DNA of 64,000 nt from Caryophanales bacterium (GCA_902363455.1 CABJAC010000002.1:50486-114485), one strand, 5' to 3'. Numbered from the stretch's first letter, positions 1 to 8,322 are shown. The notes: generated from the sequence alone by a model not told the origin. Numbers and translations are program-made.

Positions 1-2
1 AA

Positions 3-56
3 AAGAGTCTACTTTTCGCCATTCCGTTTGGGGAGGGAATAGGAAAGCAGACTCTT
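3..56. repeat. imperfect inverted repeat at the left edge
   Basis: The arms begin AAGAGTCT and end AGACTCTT, and pairing continues imperfectly inward (CTTTTC against GGAAAG, ATTCC against GGAAT). It has the shape of an RNA hairpin or terminator belonging to a gene left of the window. A second small hairpin (GCGAGC/GCTCGC) lies at about 81-99. No T tract follows either, so the role is undetermined. Confidence 0.35.
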
Positions 57-114
57 ATACGTCTATGGGGCTTGATTGGCGCGAGCAGGGGTAGCTCGCA
101 AAATGCGCACCGGT

Positions 115-672
115 TTAGAAGTGCGTTAACTTGTCACGTGCAGCCGTTCGTTTTTTCAGCGGGGGAATCAGTGCAGGCCATCCGAACTGAATGACTCCTG
201 CGACACGTTCATTGTCGGAAGCACCGATCATAGCGGCGTAACCATCCGTAAACCAATGTTTTCCGCTTTTCCAACAACATCCTAAGCCGAGTTCTGTCGC
301 AAGGAGTTGCATGTTTTGAATCATGGCGGCGGTCGCGAGCAAATCTTCCATCTGCTGGTCGTCTGTGCCGTTCACTTCATACAAGACAGTCAGATAGACC
401 GGAACATCAGCAAATTTTTGACGCATCATCTGTCGTTGTTCATCTGTTTTTTGATCCAGTTGTCCCCGTTCAGTCAGCAAAGTCATCAATTGGTCGACAT
501 ACCGGACTTGGCTTTCTTCGTTTGCAAGGACAAATCGCCAAGGTTCACGCAGTTTATGTGTCGGAGCGTAAATGGCGGCTTCAAGAATTTCTTCGATCAT
601 CTCGTTTGGAACAGGCTGATCCGTATAGGCACGGACCGACCGGCGATCTAAAATCAGTTGTCGTGCGTTCAT
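115..672 (-). CDS. nitroreductase family protein
   Basis: A flavin-dependent nitroreductase-like protein of 185 residues, normal length for the compact single-domain members of the family. The N-terminus carries the family signature (RRSVRAYTDQPV, then an EAAIYAPTHKLREPWRF block that contacts FMN), and the C-terminal half has the GLGCCWKSG and VIQFGWP segments. Such enzymes reduce nitro, quinone or flavin substrates with NAD(P)H; the real substrate cannot be told. An ATG at 681 directly abuts the AGGAG site, whereas the ATG at 672 is 9 bases from it, so 672 is preferred. It is transcribed alone from a promoter containing a Fur box, which suggests iron-responsive expression. Confidence 0.85.
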   Translation of the reverse strand: MNARQLILDRRSVRAYTDQPVPNEMIEEILEAAIYAPTHKLREPWRFVLANEESQVRYVDQLMTLLTERGQLDQKTDEQRQMMRQKFADVPVYLTVLYEVNGTDDQQMEDLLATAAMIQNMQLLATELGLGCCWKSGKHWFTDGYAAMIGASDNERVAGVIQFGWPALIPPLKKRTAARDKLTHF

Positions 673-711
673 CGTGATCATCTCCTGACGTAAGTACTCT
701 TAGAATATAAT

Positions 712-726
712 TGATAACGATTATCA
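712..726. promoter_or_regulatory. Fur box
   Basis: TGATAACGATTATCA matches the 7-1-7 Fur consensus TGATAAT-N-ATTATCA with one mismatch. On the minus strand it lies between TTGACA (-35, 728-733) and an AT-rich -10 (TATATT, about 704-709), so bound Fur would block the promoter of the nitroreductase. Confidence 0.75.
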
Positions 727-742
727 TTGTCAATGGGTAATT

Positions 743-772
743 AAAAAACGCCGATTGGATTCAGCGTTTTTC
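743..772. terminator. bidirectional intrinsic terminator
   Basis: AAAAACGC and GCGTTTTT arms flank a short loop, with A and T tracts on both sides. It overlaps the stop codon of the membrane-protein gene at 761. Confidence 0.6.
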
Positions 773-1297
773 AGGGGTGGACGATAACTTTTTCTTCAGT
801 TGGTGAATCCGGAGCAAGGCAAACAAATAATGGGCAAAATAAAGTGTAAATCCGAAGAACAAAGCCATAACTGCGCTGATTTGAACACCGGGAACGACCG
901 TCAAATTGACATATAAGAGCAGAGCCATCGAACAAGAATAGAGCGCCGCCTCAAGTAACTGGGGCATCATTCGATTTTTTTTCAAGAAAAAGGAACGAAC
1001 GACGGGTAAGATGACCAGACTGACGAGCCGGTCGAGCAATCCGATTACAAGAATACTGATAATGATGGACAAGGGACCTTCAAAATACAACAAGGTAGGG
1101 AATAGAACATACGAAACGAGCAGCAGTGGTCCAATCAGCAGGAAAATAGACACCGAAGCCCGGAAAAAGATAAACAGACTGTTGATACTGGTTAAAAAGG
1201 CTTGAGCGACTTTTTGTGACCAAGATGAGGGGCGTCCAATTTGCCAAGCAAAACAACAGGCAAAGATGAAGGCGTAAAACTGTAGAAAGGCAACCAT
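761..1297 (-). CDS. multi-pass membrane protein of unknown function
   Basis: A 178-residue protein with about five strongly hydrophobic segments separated by short basic loops (for example FLKKNRMM, RIHQLKKK), so an integral membrane protein of the inner leaflet-positive type. No family was recognised. The reading frame is open further upstream, but the ATG at 1297 has a clear AAGGAGA site 8 bases away and the upstream extension runs into the terminator of the next gene, so the start is placed at 1297. It is a single gene flanked by terminators on both sides. Confidence 0.7.
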   Translation of the reverse strand: MVAFLQFYAFIFACCFAWQIGRPSSWSQKVAQAFLTSINSLFIFFRASVSIFLLIGPLLLVSYVLFPTLLYFEGPLSIIISILVIGLLDRLVSLVILPVVRSFFLKKNRMMPQLLEAALYSCSMALLLYVNLTVVPGVQISAVMALFFGFTLYFAHYLFALLRIHQLKKKLSSTPEKR

Positions 1298-1375
1298 AAA
1301 GCATCTCCTTTTGAATATGAAACTCAATGAACCTAGTGTAGCGATTTTATGAAAGAAGTGCAAAGCCGAATGACT

Positions 1376-1411
1376 AAAACCCCGCCGACGATGTGTCGTC
1401 AACGGGGTTTT
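1376..1411. terminator. bidirectional intrinsic terminator
   Basis: AAAACCCCG and CGGGGTTTT arms with inner pairing GACGA/TCGTC around a three-base loop. It ends the efflux operon transcribed on the minus strand. Confidence 0.8.
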
Positions 1412-1420
1412 AGGAAAGTC

Positions 1421-3103
1421 TTAATCCAGATTCGGTTCTTTTTTCCCGTGCAGGAAAAGTGACAAGAGTAGGGCGAGTGCAGATAAGACGGTCGCGACCC
1501 AAAAGGCATCTGTAATCCCGGTGATGGTCGCTTGTTTCGTCAATTGAGTCATCCAGCTGACAGAAGCAGCTTGTGGATTGCCTAATTGCTGACCGAGTTC
1601 ATTCAAATGTTGTGAAAGCGTCGGATCGAGTGTCGTGAACTGATTCGCATCATCGGCGAGATGAGCCGTCGTTTGACGTGTCATGACAGTGACGAGAATG
1701 GCTGTTCCGATCGAACCCGCAACTTGACGCAAGGTATTTTGTGTCGCATTTCCGTGTGGAATCATCTTCATCGGCAATGCGTTCATACCGGCTGTCATAA
1801 TCGGCATCATGATGAACGCCATACCAAATGACCGGAGCATATAAATACCCATGATGGAGTTATACGACGTATCCATATCCAGTTGAGTCAATTCCCACGT
1901 TCCGTATGTCATTAACGTTAATCCGAAAATGGCGAGTGGTCGAATACCGAATCGGTCAAACAATCGACCGGCAATCGGTCCTGTAATGCCCATGATGAGT
2001 GATCCTGGCAACAACAAGAGACCGGAATCAATCGGAGAGAACCCGCGAATGCTTTGCAGATAAATCGGGAGCAGGAGCATTCCGCCGAACAGAGCCATCG
2101 TAACAATGACGTTGATAAACAGAGTAAATGAAAATTCAGGAACTTTCAGAACACGAATGTTCAGCATCGGATCGTCCATTGACAGTTCGCGAAGTGCAAA
2201 TGCCGCAATGCCTAAAATTCCGATCAAAATGGTACTGATGACAAGCGGACTGTCCCAGCCGTCGTTGCCGGCTTCACTGAATCCGTACAGCAGACTTCCG
2301 AAACCGATCGTACTGAAGACGACGCCGAGCGCATCGAATTTAGGCTTCGACAACGGTTGGACCAGTTTGAACCAGGCAAGACCAAGTAAAAGTGTTAATA
2401 ATCCGAAGAAAGCCATGGCGTAAAACATGACATGCCAATCATAATTTTGAATGACGTATCCTGTAATCGTCGGACCGACTGCCGGAGCAAGAATCATTGC
2501 GATTCCGAGCATCCCCATCGCAGCTCCGCGTTTGTGAGGCGGAAACAGCGTCATGAAGACGTTTGATCCGAGCGGCATCAAAATACCGGCACCTGCAGCT
2601 TGGACGACTCGGCCGATCATCATGACCGGGAAGTTCGTGGCCATCGAACAAATGACGGAGCCGAAAAAGAACAAGCTCATCGAGACGAGGAACAGCTGAC
2701 GGAACGTATAACTCCGCATTAAAAAGGCGCTGATCGGAATCAAGATTCCGTTGACCAGCATAAAGCCGGTCGTCAACCATTGTGCCGTCGATGTCGAAAC
2801 ATTAAAATCGTTAATTAAGACCGGTAAAGCGACGTTAATCAACGTTTGATTTAAAATAGCAATGAACATCCCGATCAAGAGAACGGTCAAGACTTTTGGA
2901 ATGCTGATATGTGCTGTTACGAGCGGTGCGCGTTCTTGGACCGGTGGGCCCGCCGCCAAAACCGGTTCCGTGTCGTCAACCATGACGGCACCGGATGCAT
3001 CTGGTGCAAGCGGTACCGGACGCGAACGGCGGACGATCAGATTGACACCGATGATTGTGACAACCATGAACGCGATATATCCGAACAGAAAGGTCGTAGA
3101 CAT
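1421..3103 (-). CDS. MFS drug transporter, DHA2 (EmrB/QacA) family
   Basis: A 560-residue proton-coupled exporter of the 14-TM DHA2 class. Visible family marks are the first cytoplasmic-side helices with NQTLINVALPVLINDF, the WLTTGFMLVNGILIPISAFL stretch, GRVVQAAGAGILMPL and the motif C-like GIAMILAPAVGPTITGYV. An extra N-terminal hydrophobic segment of about 30 residues followed by a hydrophilic linker precedes the canonical first helix. It starts 13 bases after the HlyD-like gene with a GGGAGG site, so the two form an efflux operon. Drugs or amphiphiles are the usual substrates; the specific one is unknown. The divergent TetR gene is the likely regulator. Confidence 0.92.
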   Translation of the reverse strand: MSTTFLFGYIAFMVVTIIGVNLIVRRSRPVPLAPDASGAVMVDDTEPVLAAGPPVQERAPLVTAHISIPKVLTVLLIGMFIAILNQTLINVALPVLINDFNVSTSTAQWLTTGFMLVNGILIPISAFLMRSYTFRQLFLVSMSLFFFGSVICSMATNFPVMMIGRVVQAAGAGILMPLGSNVFMTLFPPHKRGAAMGMLGIAMILAPAVGPTITGYVIQNYDWHVMFYAMAFFGLLTLLLGLAWFKLVQPLSKPKFDALGVVFSTIGFGSLLYGFSEAGNDGWDSPLVISTILIGILGIAAFALRELSMDDPMLNIRVLKVPEFSFTLFINVIVTMALFGGMLLLPIYLQSIRGFSPIDSGLLLLPGSLIMGITGPIAGRLFDRFGIRPLAIFGLTLMTYGTWELTQLDMDTSYNSIMGIYMLRSFGMAFIMMPIMTAGMNALPMKMIPHGNATQNTLRQVAGSIGTAILVTVMTRQTTAHLADDANQFTTLDPTLSQHLNELGQQLGNPQAASVSWMTQLTKQATITGITDAFWVATVLSALALLLSLFLHGKKEPNLD

Positions 3104-3116
3104 AGATGTCCCTCCC

Positions 3117-3773
3117 TTAATCCTTATGAATGCGGACGGTCACATTCATACCAGGTCGAATGTCGAGTGATTTTTCTTGGGACAGAGAAACTTTGACAGG
3201 GATGACTTGAGCGACTTTCGTGTAGTTGGCATTCCCGTTTGAAGACGGCATCATCGAAAAAGTTCCAGCCGTCGTCATTCCGATTTGCTGAACTTCGCCG
3301 GATAATGTCGTATCCGGATAGCTGTCGACATAAACATCGACAGTTTGTCCGACTTTGACTTCGTCAATGTCTGTTTCTTCAATGTTGGCAGTCACCCACA
3401 GCTCATTTAAATTAAATCCGTAAGCAAGCGGCGTACCTGCACCAACAACACCGTTCTCTGTCGCCATCGACTGAACGACTGTCGCTTTTGCTGGCATCGA
3501 AATCGCTGTGCTGACCGGTTTTTGACCGGCTTGTGCCATCATGACATGACCGAGTGTCGCATCACTGTCGAGTGTTTGACCGGTCTTAGCTGTCCAGTCC
3601 GTCAATTTACCGGCACCCGGACTTGCGACCGTAATCATTTTACCGTCGATTTTGGCATTTTCTGTTTTGACGTAGCTTGTCGCTTGGTCGTAATAATAAT
3701 AGCCGACTGCGCCTCCACCGATTAAGACAACCAGCGTCAAAATGTTAATCAATACTATTTTCTTCATGTTCAT
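3117..3773 (-). CDS. HlyD/EmrA-type membrane fusion protein
   Basis: A 218-residue adaptor with one N-terminal membrane anchor (residues about 5-26) followed by a biotinyl-lipoyl-like half-motif (KIDGKMITVASPGAGKLTDW) and a beta-barrel part (VTANIEETDIDEVKVGQTVDVYVD). It is shorter than Gram-negative EmrA because it lacks the long coiled-coil hairpin, as is usual in Gram-positives. It is the first gene of the operon with the DHA2 transporter and probably docks on it at the outer membrane face. A terminator-like hairpin stands between the likely promoter and this gene. Confidence 0.85.
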   Translation of the reverse strand: MNMKKIVLINILTLVVLIGGGAVGYYYYDQATSYVKTENAKIDGKMITVASPGAGKLTDWTAKTGQTLDSDATLGHVMMAQAGQKPVSTAISMPAKATVVQSMATENGVVGAGTPLAYGFNLNELWVTANIEETDIDEVKVGQTVDVYVDSYPDTTLSGEVQQIGMTTAGTFSMMPSSNGNANYTKVAQVIPVKVSLSQEKSLDIRPGMNVTVRIHKD

Positions 3774-3811
3774 AATGTAACTTGCATCCTTTCTTTCTAT
3801 AAGCTTGGCAT

Positions 3812-3836
3812 AAAAAAGACTCCTCTGGAGAGGAGT
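3812..3836 (-). terminator. terminator-like hairpin in the leader of the efflux operon
   Basis: On the minus strand ACTCCTC-TCCA-GAGGAGT is followed by a run of six T. It lies 39 bases upstream of the HlyD start and downstream of a plausible promoter (TTGTTT, 16 bases, TATAAT at 3851-3856). It may attenuate the operon, cap its mRNA, or stop incoming antisense transcription. Confidence 0.6.
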
Positions 3837-3885
3837 AATTAATATAGTTAATTATATGGACGATGAATCAACAAACAACCGACAA

Positions 3886-3906
3886 TTTCCGACAAAGTGT
3901 TGGAAA
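3886..3906. promoter_or_regulatory. candidate TetR operator
   Basis: Arms TTTCCGACA and TGTTGGAAA around AAG form a 21-bp palindrome with one mispair. It covers the -35 element (TTGGAA, 3900-3905) of the tetR promoter, whose -10 is TACACT at 3923-3928, 17 bases on. The position fits autoregulation and control of the divergent efflux operon. Confidence 0.55.
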
Positions 3907-3951
3907 AGTCGATGAGAGCGGATACACTATGAAAAAAAGGGAGAATCAACC

Positions 3952-4569
3952 ATGAATCCAGAACGAGACCCAAGACCAAAACGGTCACGTGACCGTATCA
4001 CCAAAGAATTGTTTCGTTTACTTGATCATTATCCTTTTTCAGCGATTACGGTCAAAATGTTGACAGAAGGGGCAGCGGTCAATCGTTCGACCTTTTATGC
4101 CCACTTTACGGATAAGTACGACTTGATGGACAAAATCGTCGATGATCATATGGAAAAGTTGACGGAAGCGATCCGGATTCAAGGAATGGTCTCGCCGGAT
4201 TATCCTTCCGTTGAAAAGGTCAGCCGTTATTTTGAACGACTGTTTGTCCACATTGAACAAAATGAACATTTTTATCGGACGATGTTTTTACAAGGTCCCA
4301 TTAAAACGTTTATTTCTCGCTTTTTAGACACGTTAAAAGAAAACTACCAACGGGTATTCGAAGCGCAACCGGCGAATGAGGCACGGGTAGTCGATCAAGA
4401 CTTATTATTGAACTATGTGATCGGCGGACAATTGGGATTGTTGATTTCCTGGCTGCGGAACAATCGTCCGTACTCAGCCGCTTATATGGGCGATCAATTG
4501 AGCCGGATGATTGTTTTCGGAACTGTCGAAAGCATCGGTTTTCCGAATCGGCCGCAAGATTTCGGCTGA
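3952..4569 (+). CDS. TetR/AcrR family transcriptional regulator
   Basis: A 205-residue regulator. The N-terminal helix-turn-helix reads ITVKMLTEGAAVNRSTFYAHFTDKYDLMDKI, which is the typical TetR recognition region; the C-terminal helical ligand domain resembles the TetR_C_33 type found in Firmicutes. A GGGAG site stands 9 bases before the ATG. It is divergent from the HlyD/DHA2 efflux operon, and a 21-bp palindrome lies over its own promoter, so it probably represses both itself and the pump until an inducer binds. Confidence 0.9.
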   Translation: MNPERDPRPKRSRDRITKELFRLLDHYPFSAITVKMLTEGAAVNRSTFYAHFTDKYDLMDKIVDDHMEKLTEAIRIQGMVSPDYPSVEKVSRYFERLFVHIEQNEHFYRTMFLQGPIKTFISRFLDTLKENYQRVFEAQPANEARVVDQDLLLNYVIGGQLGLLISWLRNNRPYSAAYMGDQLSRMIVFGTVESIGFPNRPQDFG

Positions 4570-4607
4570 AAAAACCGCCCGATCCTTATAAAAAGGATGG
4601 ACGGTGG
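4569..4607 (-). terminator. intrinsic terminator of the GGDEF gene
   Basis: On the minus strand CCGTCCATCCTT pairs with AAGGATCGGGCGG, followed by six T. It may also weakly terminate tetR. Confidence 0.75.
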
Positions 4608-4609
4608 AA

Positions 4610-5701
4610 TCAGGCTTGTTCGAGTTCGAGTGTTTTCGTATAGACAGTACTCCGATTCCGTCCTGATTTTTTGGAATAGTACAGTGCCTTATCGGCTTGC
4701 TGCAAAGCCTCTAGAGAAGTATAAGAATCGCTGGAATGGGCAATTCCGAGCGAAATCGTGATTTGCAGTTCAGGAACACTTGTGGTCGGGAACAGATTCC
4801 GGGCCACCGTCATTCGAGCAAGTTCCGCTATTTTTTTCGTTTCTTCAGCTGAGGTATCCGGTAAGATGATTAAAAATTCTTCGCCGCCATATCTGCCGAC
4901 TAAATCATCCGGTCGGACAAGCGAGGCAAGAGTCGTACCGAGCTGTCGTAAGACGTCATCCCCGGCATCATGACCGTATGTATCATTTACGTGTTTGAAG
5001 AAGTCGATGTCAATCAAGATCAGTGAATAACCATCTTCAGCAGAACCGACAAGAGACAAGGAATCATCAAGACGACGGCGGTTGGCAAGACCAGTCAGTG
5101 CATCCGTCATCGCCAATTTTTGCTGGTATTGGATATTTTCGAAATGACGTCGAAGTTCCGCCAACAGCTGATAGGTCACATAACCTGCCAACAGATTAAA
5201 AAAGATATACGCGACCGATATTTTAAAGAACGTCGACCAACTATTCGTTAAAAGATAAATGGCCGGCAGAGAGTAAAAGATACCAATACCGATCATTAAC
5301 TCGAAGTTCCAAAACGTCATGCGGACGTAACGCCGGACGATGCCGATCGTTCCGATAAACAATCCGATGACGACCGTCGAGACGATGACTCCTTCCAACT
5401 GATCGGCAGGCGTTAACAAAAAGCGGGTTCCGATGATCATCAGACCGGTGATGATAGCACTCGGCAATCCACCGAACATCATGGCGATAGCAACCGGAAT
5501 AATCCGTAAGTCGATGCGGGCGACATCGATTTGAATGCTGTTGAACATGAGAAGGACTGAAATGAGTCCGGCTATGCCACCTAAAATCAAGCGAGTCTTC
5601 AAATGTGTTTTAGGGGTGATCCTTGGCTGATTCCGAAAAGGTAGGAATAAGAGAGTGATCGTTGTAAACAATAGACAAAAGTTAATGATGAAATTATTCA
5701 T
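4610..5701 (-). CDS. membrane diguanylate cyclase (5TM sensor plus GGDEF)
   Basis: A 363-residue protein making cyclic di-GMP from two GTP. The first 190 residues hold about six membrane helices resembling the 5TMR-LYT sensor domain also seen in LytS (GGLPSAIITGLMIIGTRFLL). The cytoplasmic GGDEF domain has an intact GGEEF active site at about residues 272-276, preceded at the right spacing by RPDD, the RxxD inhibitory site, so product feedback is likely. ATG at 5701 or a TTG at 5710 could be the start; the longer open frame upstream crosses the MarR terminator and is unlikely. No phosphodiesterase neighbour is present. Confidence 0.88.
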   Translation of the reverse strand: MNNFIINFCLLFTTITLLFLPFRNQPRITPKTHLKTRLILGGIAGLISVLLMFNSIQIDVARIDLRIIPVAIAMMFGGLPSAIITGLMIIGTRFLLTPADQLEGVIVSTVVIGLFIGTIGIVRRYVRMTFWNFELMIGIGIFYSLPAIYLLTNSWSTFFKISVAYIFFNLLAGYVTYQLLAELRRHFENIQYQQKLAMTDALTGLANRRRLDDSLSLVGSAEDGYSLILIDIDFFKHVNDTYGHDAGDDVLRQLGTTLASLVRPDDLVGRYGGEEFLIILPDTSAEETKKIAELARMTVARNLFPTTSVPELQITISLGIAHSSDSYTSLEALQQADKALYYSKKSGRNRSTVYTKTLELEQA

Positions 5702-5835
5702 GATGGACAACAAATCCTCCCAGCTCCTCTTAGCAACGTTTCTAATATACGCTATGTAATCATATGCACTATGTAATCTACTCCTCTTAATAACGGCAAG
5801 AAATGGAAAAATGTTTAGCCTGTCGAAAAAGCAAT

Positions 5836-5872
5836 AAAAAAAGGCAAAATTCACAGTCAAGTGAACTTTGCC
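5836..5872 (-). terminator. intrinsic terminator of the MarR gene
   Basis: On the minus strand GGCAAAGTTCAC pairs with GTGAATTTTGCC and is followed by seven T. Confidence 0.75.
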
Positions 5873-5907
5873 AAAAAATAAATCCATTATTTTTTAAAAA
5901 GCTTTTT

Positions 5908-6357
5908 TTAGGAAGAAACTGTCTCTTCATCCATGGTTAAAAGAATCTTATCGAACACATGAACCATGAGGTTCAGCTCTTCTTCCGTCAATGTACCGAA
6001 TCGTTCTTGCAGATACTTCCGGCGAACGATTTCGAGTTCGCGGAAAGCGGTTTCGCCTTGATCCGTCAACGCTAAAACAATCGATCGTCGATCGTCTGTT
6101 GAACGGGTCCGGGTAACGAATCCTGCTTTGTATAAGCGATCGGTCAAAGCCGTCACCTGACTTGTCGCAAGCTCAAACTGTTCTGCGAGTAGAGTCGGAC
6201 GCTGGGGGCCATTTTCGGACAGACTGCGTAAAATGAAAAACTCACTTCTTGTCGCGGTTCCTTCAAATAATCGGTTCAGTTCACGACGCAATGTCCGGAG
6301 AATGACACGCATTTGTTCCTCTAATCGGTAGGTCAGTTGATCACGTTCTTGTGGCAT
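5908..6357 (-). CDS. MarR family transcriptional regulator
   Basis: A 149-residue winged-helix regulator. The recognition region reads PTLLAEQFELATSQVTALTDRLYKAGFVTR and the wing TRSTDDRRSIVLALTDQG, both standard for MarR. Flanking helices form the dimer interface. The AAAGGA site lies about 10 bases from the ATG. A near-perfect palindrome (TTTAGT-GT-ACTAAA) directly downstream of its probable promoter suggests autorepression. It faces away from the lysine riboswitch region; no ligand or target can be named from the sequence. Confidence 0.9.
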   Translation of the reverse strand: MPQERDQLTYRLEEQMRVILRTLRRELNRLFEGTATRSEFFILRSLSENGPQRPTLLAEQFELATSQVTALTDRLYKAGFVTRTRSTDDRRSIVLALTDQGETAFRELEIVRRKYLQERFGTLTEEELNLMVHVFDKILLTMDEETVSS

Positions 6358-6394
6358 TCAAGCAACATCCTTTCTTTCAGTTAACTTCTATTGT

Positions 6395-6408
6395 TTAGTG
6401 TACTAAAA
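6395..6408. promoter_or_regulatory. candidate MarR operator
   Basis: TTTAGT and ACTAAA arms around GT, placed just after the likely minus-strand promoter of the MarR gene (TTGAAA, 16 bases, TAAATT). This is typical autoregulatory geometry, but no footprint is known. Confidence 0.45.
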
Positions 6409-6531
6409 AATACGGAATTTTACTATGTATAGGGGCTATTTCAAAAAAAGAATTGACAATTTAAAGACGTTTTGTGTAACATGACGAGGTAATCAAGAAA
6501 TTATAATCAATTTAATTAGTTCTCACTCAAC

Positions 6532-6716
6532 CAGTGGGATGGAGGTTGCAGTTCTTATGAGTACAGTCACGGATGTCGTCAAGCGGCAGATGAGGTGATT
6601 GAAAAGGAAGAATTGCCGAAATCAGTCATCGCTTTGAAGATGATCGATTGGGATTAGATCGAACAGGTCTAATACTGTCACAAGTCGGGTATGACTTGTG
6701 GGGAGCTATCTTTCAC
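6532..6716 (+). ncRNA. lysine riboswitch (L box) aptamer
   Basis: Conserved L-box blocks are in order: GGAGGTTGCAG, TATGAGTA, GATGAGGTGATTGAAAAGG, TTGCCGAA, a CTGTCA followed by a hairpin (CAAGTC/GACTTG), then GGGGAGCTATC. P1 pairs GATGG (6538-6542) with CTATC (6706-6710). It stands upstream of an amino-acid permease and is followed by a terminator, as expected for lysine-repressed transport genes. Possible promoters are TTGACA at 6453 or TATAAT at 6502. Confidence 0.9.
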
Positions 6717-6751
6717 GACGGTAGAATGGGGCGCATCCTTTTTACTATGTT

Positions 6752-6797
6752 GCGTTCTCATCTTCCTTCTGGAAGGTGAGGGCGCTTTTTGTTTTTT
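6752..6797 (+). terminator. expression-platform terminator of the lysine riboswitch
   Basis: GCGTTCTCATCTTCC pairs with GGAAGGTGAGGGCGC, followed by a T-rich tail. Lysine binding should favour this stem and shut off the permease gene. Confidence 0.85.
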
Positions 6798-6843
6798 CAA
6801 AAAGTGTCCTCTCAAAAAATTTAAGAAGAGAGAAGCGAATGAG

Positions 6844-8322
6844 ATGAATACTTTACAACCCAAAAGAAAACTGGATTCAACAGAAGAAGGATTAAAACGC
6901 GGCTTACAAGCCCGTCATATGTCAATGATTGCGATTGGTGGCGCCATCGGAACCGGTTTGTTTATTGCATCCGGTGCATCCGTTGCAGCTGCCGGTCCGG
7001 GCGGTGCCTTATTATCCTATGCCGTCGTCGGACTGATGGTGTACTTTTTAATGACGAGTCTTGGTGAGATGGCAGCCTATATGCCGGTCGCCGGTTCATT
7101 CTCGACGTACGGTGCGAAATTCGTTGATCCATCGTTTGGTTTTGCCTTAGGTTGGAACTACTGGTACAACTGGGCTGTCACGATTGCCGTCGAGCTTGTT
7201 GCAGCACAAATCGTCATGACGTACTGGTTCCCGGACGTACCTGGTTTCTATTTCAGTGCTATTTTCTTGTTGTTGATGATTGGTTTAAATTTCTTCTCCG
7301 TTAAAGGTTTCGGAGAAGCAGAATATTGGTTTGCGATGATCAAAGTCGTTACCGTCATCATTTTCTTGATTGTCGGTGTTGCAATGATTTTTGGTGTCTT
7401 CACATCGGAAGCACCGGTCGGCTTTAAAAACTTTGCGTTAGGTGATGCACCGTTCGTCGGTGGTATTCCGGCTGTGATCGGAATTATCCTCGTCGCCGGC
7501 TTCAGCTTCCAAGGAACCGAACTCGTCGGAATCGCGGCGGGAGAATCGGAAGATCCGAAAAAGAACGTTCCGAAAGCCGTCAAACAAGTTTTCTGGCGGA
7601 TCCTGTTGTTTTACGTCTTCGCGATTTTTGTCATCGGGATGTTGATTCCGTATACGAGTCCGAACTTAGTCTCGAATGATATTACGGATGTAGCCGTCAG
7701 CCCGTTTACACTTGTCTTTGAAAAAGCCGGACTCGCGTTCTCAGCAGCATTAATGAACGCTGTCATCTTGACGTCCGTCTTATCAGCCGGAAACTCGGGG
7801 ATGTATGCCTCGACACGGATGCTGTACACACTGGCACGTCAAGGCGACGCACCAAAAATGTTTGCCAAAGTCTCAAAAAACGGTGTACCACGTAATGCCT
7901 TGCTCGCAACCGGAGCCATCGGCGCACTCTGTTTCTTGACATCGATGTTCGGTGGTCAAGTGTATCTGTGGCTGTTGAATGCATCCGGTATGACCGGTTT
8001 CATTGCGTGGCTCGGTATCGCGATCAGCCATTACCGGTTCCGCAAAGGGTTCCTTGCGCAAGGTCATTCGTTGAGCGACTTGCCGTACGTTGCGCCAGCT
8101 TTCCCGTTTGGACCGCTCTTTGCCTTCGGACTTTGTTTCCTTGTCATCGTTGGTCAAAACTATGCTGCGTTCCTAGCGGATCAAATTGATTGGGTCGGAA
8201 TCGCGGCAACGTATGTCGGTATTCCGTTGTTCCTTGCCTTCTGGTTAGGTCATAAATTTAAAAACCGGACATCGGTTGTTCCTTATTCAGAAATGGAGTT
8301 CCCGGAACATCCGCGTCCATGA
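6844..8322 (+). CDS. lysP: lysine-specific APC family permease
   Basis: A 492-residue amino-acid permease of the APC superfamily with 12 expected helices. Helix 1 begins MSMIAIGGAIGTGLFIASGASVA, the substrate-binding signature of the family, and FSFQGTELVGIAAGESEDP is the conserved helix 6 region of the AAT/YAT subgroup that includes LysP. Substrate assignment to lysine rests mainly on the lysine riboswitch in its leader. The frame is open upstream through the terminator hairpin, so the start is set at ATG 6844, after the hairpin, with a modest AAGAGAG site. It is a single-gene transcript ending in a strong terminator. Confidence 0.9.
   Translation: MNTLQPKRKLDSTEEGLKRGLQARHMSMIAIGGAIGTGLFIASGASVAAAGPGGALLSYAVVGLMVYFLMTSLGEMAAYMPVAGSFSTYGAKFVDPSFGFALGWNYWYNWAVTIAVELVAAQIVMTYWFPDVPGFYFSAIFLLLMIGLNFFSVKGFGEAEYWFAMIKVVTVIIFLIVGVAMIFGVFTSEAPVGFKNFALGDAPFVGGIPAVIGIILVAGFSFQGTELVGIAAGESEDPKKNVPKAVKQVFWRILLFYVFAIFVIGMLIPYTSPNLVSNDITDVAVSPFTLVFEKAGLAFSAALMNAVILTSVLSAGNSGMYASTRMLYTLARQGDAPKMFAKVSKNGVPRNALLATGAIGALCFLTSMFGGQVYLWLLNASGMTGFIAWLGIAISHYRFRKGFLAQGHSLSDLPYVAPAFPFGPLFAFGLCFLVIVGQNYAAFLADQIDWVGIAATYVGIPLFLAFWLGHKFKNRTSVVPYSEMEFPEHPRP

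Noticed and set aside
6691..6843. Longer reading frame of lysP beginning in the leader
   Set aside because: It would run through the riboswitch terminator and adds residues unlike the family N-terminus.
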